Assembly: GCF_900497805.2 (NCBI RefSeq)
Contig: NW_020949602.1
Coordinates: 9,110,298 to 9,174,297, forward strand
DNA from: Vombatus ursinus
Lineage: Eukaryota > Chordata > Mammalia > Diprotodontia > Vombatidae
Length of the DNA stretch: 64,000 bases
Direction of reading: 5' to 3'
In this document: positions 53,590-63,795 of the stretch, in pieces
Position numbering within the stretch: the stretch's first letter is position 1
Layout of the letters: each line of letters opens with the position of its first letter
Translations under genes and position numbers: made by a program
Notes under the pieces: model-generated
Database searches by the model: none
What the model was told of the DNA's origin: nothing
What the model saw: the letters and a program-made list of their open reading frames with translations, nothing else

Positions 53590-55595
53590 GATAGAGTACA
53601 GAAAACAGAACCAGCAAATTTTCAAGCATACACCCTCTCTGCAACTATGTAAGATTTTAATAGTAAGCAAAATAAAATCTGGAAAAAAACAGAGGTATGT
53701 AAGGACTCAACCAGAAAGCACAGCAATTATCATTATAATGGACTCTATTCCTGTCCACCAAGCATGGTATAATGTATACAGAGCTGAATTCAGAGTCTGG
53801 CAGACCTGGTTTCAAGTCCCATCTTTGAAATGTTCTGCCCTTTTGATTCTTGTTCCAAAATTATTTGCCTGTTTGCCAATTAAGGATTAATTTCTCTTTG
53901 CCGCCAGCTTCTCTCTTCAAAAACAGATTCCCCTGGGTAGTGATGAAGTCATCAATCCTTCTCCTTTTGGTATGATTTACTTCTTTTAAATCTCTAGTTT
54001 AGCACTAAATAGGAATTTTGATTGGATGAGGAAGAGGGAGAAGTGTGGAGTACTTTAGGAGAGATTTAGGTTACGTGACAGTGCTCTGCGACTGATTGGG
54101 TATGATAAAGTATGGCAAGAAATGGGAAAGAGATGTGGAGAAGGAACCCAGAGGACAAGAGAATCTATCTTTTTCATGGTCGTTTTGTCAAAGTTTCTCA
54201 GTGGCAGCTGACCAGGTGTCAATTAAAACCACCTTTTTTGCTGTGAGGTGCGCCATGTTTGGTCTAGCCCTTAGTATGACCCAAAGGGGTAAGTGATAAA
54301 TTGGAAGTGGAGACGATGACTCGAATCGAATGCATCGTGAAATAGACAGTTGTGAGGCTTGTCTCTAATACAACCACATCTACCCTTTACCCATTATCCC
54401 ACTCTATGCCCTGCCACAGCTATGCAAGCTTTCTGTGCTGTACATTAAATCCTCAGAGCAATTCTAACCTAACCACAACCCAATCACCCACAGCAGCAAA
54501 TGTAGGTAGGTACCACTGAGAAAAATCCACCCATCTCCTCACAGCAGCATATCTACTCCATGCTCTACTCCCCAGTCCACTTCTGTGTGACTCCTAGATG
54601 TTGGAGAAGGAGCTCTTAGAGGACCCTGGGATCTTATTGTTTCTTTCTTCCTGTGGTGTTACCAGATGGAATGGTTTTCTTCTTGTCACTGTCTCAATTT
54701 CTCCCGTGTTGTCAGGGTGGAGAATCATCATGATGACACTTTTGTATTTTATATAATGAGTGGAATTTTAGTGAAAGAATGTAGAATCAGAACTCAATGT
54801 TTCAGTTTCTACCAATTAATTATGCAGATTTTGCACATGTGAGATTAACTGTCTAATCCTCACTTTTCTTAACTATAAAATGTGTTCAATACTACCAGAC
54901 CCTTTTCCACCCCATAGGACTAGTATAAAAATTGCAAAAAATAAAAGGGGTTGAAACATTTTCAGGGATTTTTTGGTGGTAGAAAACATAATAAATTTCC
55001 CAGTTATTTTTAGTGCTTTGTATGTATAGGTACTTAACAATGGATAAGAAGTCAACAAAGTATATTAATAACAAGATAGTACATCTGAACTTCAGTTGTA
55101 AAGAGATTCCATTTTTGCACGCACCCCAATGCCATCTTGTAGGTGGTGGTAGAAAAAGGCCAAATACCATGTTTATGTGAGACTCCATCTGTTTTTAGCA
55201 GTTGTTTTTTTAATACCTTTTCTCATCACAGTAATTTCCCATTATACCATCTCTTCACTGAACCCTGACTTGTAAGAAAGAAAACAGCATTAAGCAAATC
55301 CAACTGTTACAGCTCCCCCATGTTACGACGTGACCCACTTCCTAAACCCATGGTCTACTCTCTGCCCTCCAACTCTATGAAGCCAAAGGACGTGTGTTTT
55401 TTGTTGGGTCATTACCACCAATCCGAATAGCATTTTTTTTTCAACAGAGCTGTTTTTGGTTGCACCGCTTACTTTGCAGAACTTATTCTAGATATAAATT
55501 AACACAATGCTATTGACGTGTCAGGGATTAGTTTTACAATTTCTTCTGGATAAGGCCTTGCTCTAGAGGAAAGAGGGGTAGATTTGGACGAAGAG
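53590..55595. other. Mostly unique sequence
   Basis: A short MIR-like piece lies at 53763-53830 (GTCTGGCAGACCTGGTTTCA). Otherwise nothing recognised. Confidence 0.45.
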
Positions 55596-55599
55596 GCCT

Positions 55600-55885
55600 G
55601 GATATCTGTGCATCCTGGTTCTGTCCCATATTACCTGTATGGCCTTTTGTACATTCTCTTGACCTCCATTTCCAAATCTGTCAAATGACAACTACCATAA
55701 TAATCTCTTGTATTTTTAATAGTACTTTAAGGTTTCCATACCACTTATTATCTCATTTCATCCTCCCCACAGCCCTTTGAAGCAGTTTCCATTTTTCAGG
55801 TGAAGAAACAGTCTGAGAAAGATTATTGACCTGCCCAAAGTCATATATTATAGGAACTGTCTGAAGCAGGATTTTAATTTGAGAG
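55600..55885. repeat. MIR-type SINE halves in opposite orientation
   Basis: Sense piece to about 55700 (CTCCATTTCCAAATCTGTCA), then antisense (GTACTTTAAGGTTTCCATAC, CATTTCATCCTCCCCACAGC, GACCTGCCCAAAGTCATATA). Confidence 0.65.
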
Positions 55886-56214
55886 TTTTCCTTAACTCAC
55901 GATGAAACTTGCTATTCACCACCAGCTGAAGGACTCAGTGTGGATTGAAGTATATTTTCTCCCCTCCTGTCCCTTCCGCCCCCCTCCTCTTTTCTTCTCT
56001 CCCTCTCCCCCTTGGATATGGCTAATGTGAGAATTTGTCTTGCCACTCCGTAGCCGGCTGGATTTTTAAAGCAACATAAATTTTCTGAGGTTGTTGGAGA
56101 ATAAGTTTCTGAATGAAGCTGTTTGTGTTCCCAACATTCCCACTGAATTATAAAATAAGTTCCCCCTTTTCTAGAAGAGGGGCAGGAAAATGAACATATC
56201 ACATTTCTCCTTTG

Positions 56215-56550
56215 TGGTATTCCTAATCCGCAAGGGATTGGTTGCTTTGACTACATTTTAATTTTTGTATAATTAAAACTTCCAGCCCCAGCTCAATTTA
56301 ATTAACTTGACTTGCTATCCGATAAGTTCGCTGCATAGCTGTAATTGGACTGCTGTTTACCATAAATCTTCATTTATGCTGGGTCCAGGAATGGAGAATT
56401 GAGAATAGTTTAAATTTGGACTGTTTCACAAATACATGTATATTTTTTAAAATCTTTGCTTTCAATGAAGCAAATCTCACTAAAGATTTTAAAATTAAAT
56501 TAAAAGCCTGTCCATGTAATTAAAGAACATCCTTTTTTCTTTCCTGCTAT
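56215..56550. promoter_or_regulatory. Candidate conserved non-coding element (inferred)
   Basis: Repeat-free AT-rich block with many homeodomain-like cores (GTATAATTAAAAC, CAATTTAATTAACTTG, CTGTAATTGG, CATGTAATTAAAG) and a GATA-like CCGATAAG. Long TAAT-rich unique blocks of this kind in introns are often enhancers (general knowledge); conservation was not testable. Confidence 0.35.
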
Positions 56551-56639
56551 GGATGATTGATAAATCATTCCTACTTCCTTTGGTGCTTACTTGGATTCTT
56601 AATCTTATCAGTGGGCACATTCCTTTAGCGTGATAGATG

Positions 56640-56846
56640 CCCCCTCATCTAACTAAATCTCCTCAGACTTTATCCTGAGTATGTCTTGTTTTTGCCATAT
56701 TGTGCTTTGTATGGTGTCTCCCCCATTATGTTAGGGGCTCCTGGAGAGCAGAGGTTGTCTCCTACCTTCTTTTTTAGCCCCAGTGATTAGGACATTTCCT
56801 GGCAAGTAGTAGGCACTTAATAAATGTTAATTGGCTCACTCACTGA
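56640..56846 (+). repeat. L2 LINE 3' end
   Basis: CCCCCATTATGTTAGGGGCT, TCCTGGCAAGTAGTAGGCAC then TTAATAAATGTTAATTGGC. Confidence 0.85.
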
Positions 56847-57049
56847 CATCAATATAAGCTGAGGCCTGAAAAAAGAAAGGATTTTTTGCAGGAGAGATGG
56901 GACTTCATTGCAGCCATGGACCTGCCCTGCTCAGAGGTAAAGATACAGGTAGAATTTGCAGTGCGAAATCCTAGCTCAGTGAATATTACAGTTTGCTTGG
57001 GACGGACTGTGCGGTAAGGGCCATAAGTCAGAAGGAAGTCCATTAAAAG

Positions 57050-57228
57050 TGGTTGGATTCAGAGTGTAGAGGCCTTTACCTTAACTGGGCTGACAAATGT
57101 ATATGTTGTCCCAGAGGTGACAGGGAGTGACTGCAGGTTTTTGAAATGGATTCAACATTCATTTTAGGAGGATTACTTTGGCCTCTGTGGGGAGTGTTGA
57201 TTGGATCGGGGAGAGACTGAGAGTAAGA
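57050..57228 (-). repeat. L2-clade LINE interior fragment
   Basis: GAGGTGACAGGGAGTGACTG, TTAGGAGGATTACTTTGGCC and GGATCGGGGAGAGACTGAGA, as in 14940-16150. Confidence 0.6.
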
Positions 57229-57230
57229 AA

Positions 57231-57340
57231 GCACCATACATACATACATACACACACATGCACACACATACATACATACACACACGCACACACACACACA
57301 TACACACACGCATGCATCCATACACGCATGCACACACATC
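57231..57340. repeat. CA/CATA microsatellite
   Basis: ACATACATACATACACACAC and related units. His/Thr-rich frames on both strands are artefacts. Confidence 0.95.
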
Positions 57341-57344
57341 TTGG

Positions 57345-57940
57345 TAACCACGAACCCTTCTTGCTTCAGTGTTCTCTGGTATATGTGCTACTTATAGACC
57401 CTGACAATGTCCTCAGTTCTGTTAGCTTAACTCACCCTGCAGTTGGGCTGGTAGCCTACTCCTCCAATCAATCTTTTGCTGTGTTTCTGGTCAGCTCCAT
57501 GACTAGCGACCTCCCTATGGGTTTCCAATTTCATTTCCTTCTTCACTTTTCTCTTTGCTTTGAATTCTAATTCTCTCTCCACCCATCAGTCCTGCCTTTT
57601 AGGGCCTGGGGCCTCGTGGGAAATGTGTTTCCTAATCAGATTGGGCTGTTTCCACATAACATTTGAAAATGGAGGCTTCTGCTCATCTCACCCCTATTCC
57701 AGTAGAATTATTTTGTGTTAACTAAAACTGGAGGAGATGATTCACAGTTCTGGGCTGTCTCTCCTGACACTCCAGTGGAATGATTGGGGCAGCCAGACAA
57801 GATGGTTTTTCATCATGGGGCCTGGGTCTTCATTCCCTGGTTTAGTTTGTTTTGCTTGATTGAGGTTTTCCCATTTTTGTCACACGATCGCCTCCATTTC
57901 ATGCCCTACTCCCTCTTCACCCCACTCTGAGCTCTGTGAT
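57345..57940. other. Unique sequence
   Basis: Nothing recognised. Confidence 0.45.
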
Positions 57941-57944
57941 TACT

Positions 57945-58165
57945 CCATTGGCCCTGGCATATTTGCTGACGGCAGCTGCTTTCCCAGTAAACACCAGAGT
58001 AGTTGGCATTGAAAAAACCATCCAGTGTAAGGGAGCTGCTTTCCTTTCTATTGAGGGCTCCTCTGAGTGTTAAAAAGCAGCAGTTTCAAGCGCATAACTT
58101 TAAATTGACTGTTATGTAAATTAAAACTAATGATCTGCCAAGTGAGCTGAGCTTTCATTGTCTGG
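57945..58165. promoter_or_regulatory. Candidate conserved non-coding element (inferred)
   Basis: Repeat-free block with GAGCTGCTTTCC-type repeated words (CAGCTGCTTTCCCAG at 57974, GGAGCTGCTTTCCTTT at 58031) and TAAATTAAAACTAATGATC. Texture-based call. Confidence 0.3.
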
Positions 58166-58379
58166 GATGAAATGTTTTAGGGGTTTTTCTGGAGAGCACC
58201 TACTTCTTATGTTCATCCAATCATACTGAAACTCAGGCAAAGAGAGAAGCAGCCAAAAGCTCAGCGCCTCACCTGGTCTAAGACCCTGTGCCCAACAAAA
58301 GACAATTTTGAAATTAACATGCTTTTGAAAGATAGAACTTAACTTGGGAAGAACCCACCTGACCCCTGGGGTTAATCTA

Positions 58380-58575
58380 ATACCGAATTTTTTCACCTTT
58401 TTGTATTCTGGACCCCTTTGGCATTCTGGTGAAGCCATGGACCTCTTCTCAAAATCATCTTATGAAATGCATTAAATAAAATACAAAGAATAATGAAGGA
58501 AATCAATCATATTGAAATAAAGCTATCAAAATTTTTTTTAAAAAGTTCACAGAGTCCAATGTAGGAATCCCTGCT
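58380..58575. mobile_element. hAT-like DNA transposon remnant
   Basis: GACCCCTTTGGCATTCTGGT, GCATTAAATAAAATACAAAG, GAAATCAATCATATTGAAAT and GTTCACAGAGTCC near an end of GGAATCCCTGC, as in an old family ending ..AAGAACCCCTG. The assignment is from memory. Confidence 0.5.
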
Positions 58576-58594
58576 CTCATACATAGTGATAGTG

Positions 58595-58750
58595 GAATTG
58601 CTCCTCTTTTACATGGAAAAAGCAAGATCACACATTAGTGCCAGAAATGAGATTCAAACCCATGATTTAGTTGGCAGAGAGCTAGAGTTGGGTTTGGCAA
58701 GACATGGACTCAAATCTATCCCTACACTCTTGCAAATTGTGTAGCTAATC
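58595..58750. repeat. MIR-type fragments in opposite orientation
   Basis: GAGATTCAAACCCATGATTT (antisense), then GACATGGACTCAAATCTATC (sense). Confidence 0.5.
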
Positions 58751-58799
58751 CATCCCGCAAGAAGCTACTAAATTGATATTTTCCAACATAGTTGGTCAA

Positions 58800-59098
58800 A
58801 AACAAAACAAACAATGAAACCCCAATGGTTTCCTATTATCTCCCAGAATTACACATAAATTCCTCTATTTGGCATTTATGTTTCTGGGATCCATTCCAGT
58901 CTAACCCTTCCCCAACCCCTCTTAATTCCAGTGCTTTCCCTCTCTTAATTATCTATCTATCCTATATTTGTTTTCTTGTGCTTCCCCTGTTAAATTGCAA
59001 GCTCCTTGAGGGCAGGGACTGTCCTTTGCATCTTTTTGTATCCCCAGCACTGAGCACTGTGCCTGGCACAAAAGAGATACTTAATAAATGTTTATAAA
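58800..59098 (+). repeat. L2 LINE 3' end, well preserved
   Basis: CCAACCCCTCTTAATTCCAG then TGCTTTCCC, GCAAGCTCCTTGAGGGCAGG, GCACTGTGCCTGGCACAAAA and CTTAATAAATG. Confidence 0.9.
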
Positions 59099-59247
59099 TT
59101 CCCACCTTCTGGAAAAAGCCTTTTCAGCACCCTCCTTAATGTTATTGCTTTCCCCTTGTTGATTATCTCCCATTTGCACTGTATGTAGATTATTTGTACA
59201 CAGATTGTTTTCTTTTGTTTTTATTTGTTGTCTCCCCACCTTAGACA
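59099..59247 (+). repeat. Second L2 3' piece, cut by a SINE
   Basis: CACCCTCCTTAATGTTATTG, GATTATTTGTACACAGATTG, GTTGTCTCCCCACCTTAGAC; the SINE then begins. Confidence 0.75.
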
Positions 59248-59375
59248 GGGCAGGTAGGTGGTACAGTGGATAGAATGCCAGGCCTGGAGTCAGAAAGATT
59301 CTTCTTCTTGAGTTCAAATCTGGCCTCAGACATTTACTACCTGGGTGACCCTGAGCAAGTCGCTTAACCCTAATT
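59248..59375 (+). repeat. Short tRNA-headed SINE inside L2
   Basis: GGTGGTACAGTGGATAGAAT, CTTGAGTTCAAATCTGGCCT, CTGAGCAAGTCGCTTAACCC. Confidence 0.85.
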
Positions 59376-59489
59376 TACAGGAATATATCTGTATTTTTTT
59401 TTAAAAGAAGGAACATGACTGATCAATACATTGGAAAAGTCCAGCAACATTTGCCATGTGCCAAGGACCTCCTCGAAGAGGTAGTGTCA

Positions 59490-61790
59490 TGGGGGTCTTC
59501 CCCATCTTCAAGTCCCACTTGATCTTTATAATTTCATTTTGCTTACTTTTGAATTTTTCATGTGTCACTGTTCTTTCCATCTACATTGTTGTAGTTACTG
59601 TGTATATTATTTTCTTGGCTCTGTTTACTTTGTTCTGCATCAGTTCCTTTAGCTCTTTCCATGCTTCTTTGTATTCAAAACACACATATCACTTCTTGTA
59701 GCACAGTAATATTCCATTACATTCATGTACCACAATTTGTTTAGCCATTTCCCAATTGATAGCCATCTACTTTGTTTCCAGTTCTTAGTTATAATAAAAA
59801 TTGCTACTGTAAATGTTTTGAAATGTATGGGGACTTTTTTCTTATCAATGGCTTCCTTTGTGTATAAGCCCGGTAATGAAGTCCCTGGTTCAATGGGTAT
59901 GGACATTTTAGTCTCTATTTCCATGCTTCCAAGTGGTTTTACCATTTCACAGCTCTACCAACAATGTAGTAGTGTGCCTATTTTTCCACAACCCCTCCAA
60001 CCTTAACTGTTGCCTTATTTTATCATTTTTGCCAATTTGAAGGGTGTGAGGAGGAACCTCAGGGTTATCTTGATTTGCATTTCTCTTATTATCAATGTAT
60101 GGGGTTTTCAAGGAGGACTAGGACCTCTGGTGTCAGGGCTAGCCAAGCCCTTGTCAGGGCTGCTCATCTACCTTTGATGTCTACCAGGCACTCAACTCTC
60201 ACCTGTGAGTCCAAGAAGCTGTACCATGTACAGTGGCCATTCCCCAGTGAATCGTCTTAGCAGATAGGCTAAACCAGGTTGTGGGTAATTGACAGTACTC
60301 AAATCAGTCGGTGAGTTAAAGGGGTGTCAACCCCAAGCACATAAATGAAGGCTTCCCTTAGCACAATGGGTGGATGAGAACAATTTGTTCCAACGACCAT
60401 AAAAGTGGCTGACGCAGGTGCTGTGTAACACTTAGGGCTTGGTCAGACATCGAAGACACTGCATCCTGGGCCATCACCAGTCATCCTGACTTTTCATCTG
60501 CCACTGGACTTGAATGATTCTGGAAGAAAGAGTGAGGCCGATTACTTTGCCTCACTTAAATCTAATTCATTCATGAATCAAGATATCAACCCATGATGTC
60601 ATTGGTTCTCTTCAAAAAGGGTGGACAAACAACATCTGTGATTTACAGCATTTTTTTTCATGTGTTTGTGAATACTTTGCAGTTCTTCTTTTGAGATCTA
60701 TTTATTCATATTACTTGACCATTTATCTATTTAAAAAAAAGATCTGATGCAAATATTTTTCCCCATTTGACCATTCCCTTTCTTATCCTAGTTACATTAA
60801 TGTTGTCTGTACAGAAGCTTTTCAGTTTCACATAATCAAAGTTTTTGATATTTTCTCTTTTGTAATTGCCTCTATCTCTTGCTTAAGAATACATCTCTCA
60901 CCCATAGCTGTGAGAGATATACCATCTGTTTCTCTTCAAAAAAATTTTTATAGCATGATATTTAATTTTAAAAACACTTCCATTTAGAATCTTTTATGGA
61001 ATATGGTTCAAGATATTGGACTAAGCCTAATTTCTGCCAGACTGCTTTTCAGTTTTCCCAAAAGTTTTTATGAAATAAGGAGATTTTCTCTAGGTAATTT
61101 TAAGTTTTCCACTTTATCAAACACTAGGTTATTGTTTCTGAATTTCCCTTGTCTAGTCTGTCACATTCATCTTTCTATTCTTTTACCAATGCTAGATGGT
61201 TTTGATGACTGTTACTTTATAATATAGTTTGAGATCTAGAAGTACTATTCCTCCTTCAACCCAATTTCTTTCCATCATTTACCATCTTAATCTCTTTCTT
61301 TTGTTTTTCAAAATGAATTCTATTATTTTGTCAAGCTCTGTAAAGTATCTTCTTTGTAATTTGATTGATATCACATTAGAAGTATGAAGTAATTTCAGTA
61401 GTATTATCATTTTTATTATATTGGCTGGGCCCAGCCATGAGTACTGAATATTCTTTGGGCCATTTAAGTTATTCTTTATTTCTTTAAGGAGTGTTTTATA
61501 ATTTAATATAAAAAAGTCTTTTATCTGCTTTGGGAGATTGTTTTCTAGATATTTTATGCATTTTGTAGTTATTTGGAATTGGGTTTTCCTATTATTTCTT
61601 ATTATGTTTCATTATTATTATGTAGAAATACTATTGAACTTTTGAAGATTAATTTGTAGTTAGTGATTTTCCTGAAATTTCTAATTGACTTAATTAATAT
61701 CTTTACTGAATCCCTGGGGTTTTCCATGTGAACATGGAATCATTGTCAATGAGAATTCCTGACCAAGAGTGGAGAGCTGTTTTATATACC
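59490..61790 (-). mobile_element. L1 LINE, ORF2-end region, interrupted
   Basis: Antisense L1 wording: GTAATATTCCATTACATTCA, CATTTCCCAATTGATAGCCA, CAGCTCTACCAACAATGTAG, TTGATTTGCATTTCTC, CCATTTGACCATTCCC, then GTACAGAAGCTTTTCAGTTT near 60810 and CTGGGGTTTTCC near 61715. It is 5' truncated, strongly diverged and without an open ORF2. An RTE-like element splits it. Confidence 0.8.
60098..60636 (+). mobile_element. RTE-like LINE/SINE insertion in the L1
   Basis: The L1 text stops after TTATTATCAATG and resumes at TGTGATTTACAGCA. The 539 bp between hold GCATCCTGGGCCATCACCAG, CCACTGGACTTGAATGATTC, CATGATGTCATTGGTTCTC and an end of GGACAAACAACA. I associate these with the marsupial RTE/RTESINE group, from memory. 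No clear target duplication. Confidence 0.55.
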
Positions 61791-61814
61791 ATTTTTTTAG
61801 GAACAAAGGCAAGT

Positions 61815-62025
61815 CTAGATCTGTGATTTAATCATCGTATGGAATTCCCAGTGTGGAAGCTCCTTCCATTAACATACATCTGTAATTTCTTTTTAGTTTA
61901 CTGTCTTTGGAGATTGCCTTGATCATTCAATGGTTATTGAATCCCAGTCACAGGAATAGTATGTGTCAGAGGAAGGATTTAAACCTAGGTGTTCTTGTTT
62001 CCAATGCCATCATCCTTCTATTAAA
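61815..62025 (-). repeat. MIR-like repeat
   Basis: GATCTGTGATTTAATCATCG then TATGGAATTCCCAG, GAAGGATTTAAACCTAGGTG then TTCTTG. Confidence 0.6.
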
Positions 62026-62409
62026 ATCATAGAGAAGTTAATTTCCTAGTGTATAGTTCTGTTACAGTTTGATGTTGTATTACTACAGAAACCTTTTTAG
62101 AGTTGGGTATGGGGGCCACTATCTTGATCTAAAAACTTGCAATTTAAATAAAATTTAGAGAAGATCAGTGGAATGTAGCATCACAAAAGTTAAGTAAATA
62201 GTATAAAAAGTCACCTTATGATGTTAATATGAATAGAACTTTTTCTATACCATCCCTGTCAAGTTAAGATAGTATATTTCTGGTTGTTTGGATATATCTA
62301 AGCATTGAATAAATCCTACTGAATTTGAATTACTATATGTTCTTGTTTATTCCCCAAACACATAACAAAATTTGTATTTTTATATGTCCTTATTTTTTCT
62401 CCCAAACAG

Positions 62410-62501
62410 ATAAACAATCAGATATTATATGGAAGAAGCCACCAAAATGCATCTGCCATTATTAAGACAGCCCCAACCAAGGTCAAGTTGGTTTTCATAA
62501 G
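62410..62501 (+). CDS. PATJ: PATJ exon encoding the C-terminal third of the same PDZ domain
   Basis: The 92-nt exon has 30 codons plus 2 bases (AG) of a split Arg codon, so the next intron is phase 2. It reads [19 protein letters not shown] then [11 protein letters not shown]. It follows GDELLE of the preceding exon directly, in phase 0, and completes the domain: the second conserved turn, the alpha-B helix ([12 protein letters not shown]) and the last strand (KVKLVFIR). The His that opens alpha-B suggests a class I domain that binds S/T-x-hydrophobic C-termini; this is inference from the family rule. The acceptor is strong (TTTTTTCTCCCAAACAG) and the donor is close to consensus (AG|GTAAGC). 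[13 protein letters not shown] fits PATJ ([13 protein letters not shown] as I remember it) rather than MPDZ (KCAPSKVKIIFIR). The following exon is not in the remaining 1.5 kb. Confidence 0.85.
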
Positions 62502-63104
62502 GTAAGCCAAGGACATTTGTTTTCCCTGAATTTCCTCAGATTCCTTTGGGAGGCCTTCATCCTTTATGCATCTACCTGGCTGGTCTCAGATTTACAGGTA
62601 TTTGAGACGTCTATTTGCTGTGATTTTAGTAGTTGGTAGTGTAGATGGAGTGAAAAGTACAGGATTTCATGGTAAGGAGACCTAGAAGCAAGTCATATCA
62701 TCTCTCTAGGCTTGTTTTCTTATGTGGCAAAATGGAAACAACCATCTTGCCCTCCTGCCTCTGTGCCCTTGAGAATGAGATGCCTCATAAACCTCGATGT
62801 GCAATTGAAATCTGAGTCATTATTATTGCTGATGGGCATAAGGCTCTTCTGTTCCCCTCTAAGGTCTCAGGGCCTTTGCTGCTTTCTGGATGTTGTTCTT
62901 CTATGGACAGATTCTTCCTTAACCAGACAATGGGGGCAAGGCAAAGGAGAGAAAACGAAATTCCATTTAGCTTTATGTTAACAGTTCTAACAAACGATCT
63001 GTTTAGGGAGCAGTCGCCCTAATTGGTCAAAATTGGATTGTGGAGTTTCTGAGGGCATCCTTTGTCTGTGCTCCATTCTTCATTCCTCCTAGCTCCCCAG
63101 TGAC

Positions 63105-63272
63105 CAGGTCATAGATTTAGGGCAAGAAAGGAGGGGCCTTACGTGTCTTCAGGTCTAACATCACTCATTTTAGAGGTGAGGGAACTAGAACCCAGTGAGC
63201 TGACTTACAAGTGGCAGAGGTGGTATTCAAAGTGGACTTCTTGACTCTAAATCTTGCATGTTTTCCAAGCTT
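63105..63272 (-). repeat. MIR/L3-like SINE
   Basis: GGTCATAGATTTAGGGCAAG, GGTGAGGGAACTAGAACCCA. Confidence 0.65.
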
Positions 63273-63339
63273 GATTATAAAAGAAAGCGAGAAGTTAGGG
63301 TGATTTTTTGTTATCATCTATAAATTTGTGATATGACTG

Positions 63340-63420
63340 ACCTGTCTTCCCAGATAGAATGTGAGTTCTTTGGAAGTTGGCACCGTGGCATCATCTGCTT
63401 GTGTAATTGTAGACTTGGGA
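63340..63420 (+). repeat. L2 LINE 3' fragment
   Basis: CCCAGATAGAATGTGAGTTC then TTTGGAAG. Confidence 0.5.
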
Positions 63421-63570
63421 GGTACCTTCGGGGCCATTTGCATTAACTCATGCTTGAATAGCAATTCCATTTAGTCTTCCCTGCATTGTTTGAAGGTGTT
63501 TCCTCCTTGATAAGTGGGAATTCACTGGGTTCTGAAACAGACCATTCGATTTTGTAACAGCTCTCATTTT
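63421..63570 (-). repeat. L3/CR1-like LINE 3' fragment
   Basis: TTTGAAGGTGTTTCCTCCTT, GTGGGAATTCACTGGGTTCT, CAGACCATTCGATTTTGTAA. Confidence 0.6.
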
Positions 63571-63573
63571 TAA

Positions 63574-63752
63574 GGGGACAGCAAGGTGGCGCAGTACATA
63601 GAGTGCTGGGCCTGGAGGTGGGAAGGCCTGAGTTCAAATCCAGTCTTAGATAGTAGCTGTGTGACCCTGGGCAAGTCACTTAACCCTGTTTGCCTCAGTT
63701 TCCTCAACTGTAAAAGGAGCTAGAGAAGGAAATGGCAAACCACTCCAGTATC
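63574..63752 (+). repeat. MAR1/WSINE-type SINE, 3' truncated
   Basis: GCAAGGTGGCGCAGTACATA, GCCTGAGTTCAAATCCAGTC, GAGAAGGAAATGGCAAACCA then CTCCAGTATC, where it stops. Confidence 0.9.
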
Positions 63753-63795
63753 ATCATTAATAATGGATTTTTTATTTAAAGTAATCACTGCTAAT

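Larger units (their letters stand above)
43068..62409 (+). other. PATJ: PATJ phase-0 intron of 19,342 bp inside the PDZ domain
   Basis: The intron runs from GTAACG to CAAACAG. It separates GDELLE from INNQIL, so both exons are needed for a folded domain. It holds old repeats, an L1 split by an RTE-like element, simple repeats and several unique blocks. Confidence 0.85.

Noticed and set aside
4832-57340. CRISPR-like regular repeats
   Set aside because: The only regular arrays are microsatellites and the C-rich 8-mer repeat. None has repeat-spacer structure, and the DNA is mammalian.
57178-57570. His/Thr-rich 130-codon frame
   Set aside because: Translation of the CA/CATA microsatellite.
2371-63752. 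tRNA genes suggested by tRNA-like SINE heads
   Set aside because: The heads carry B-box-like GAGTTCAAATC but not a full cloverleaf, and they continue into SINE bodies and tails.
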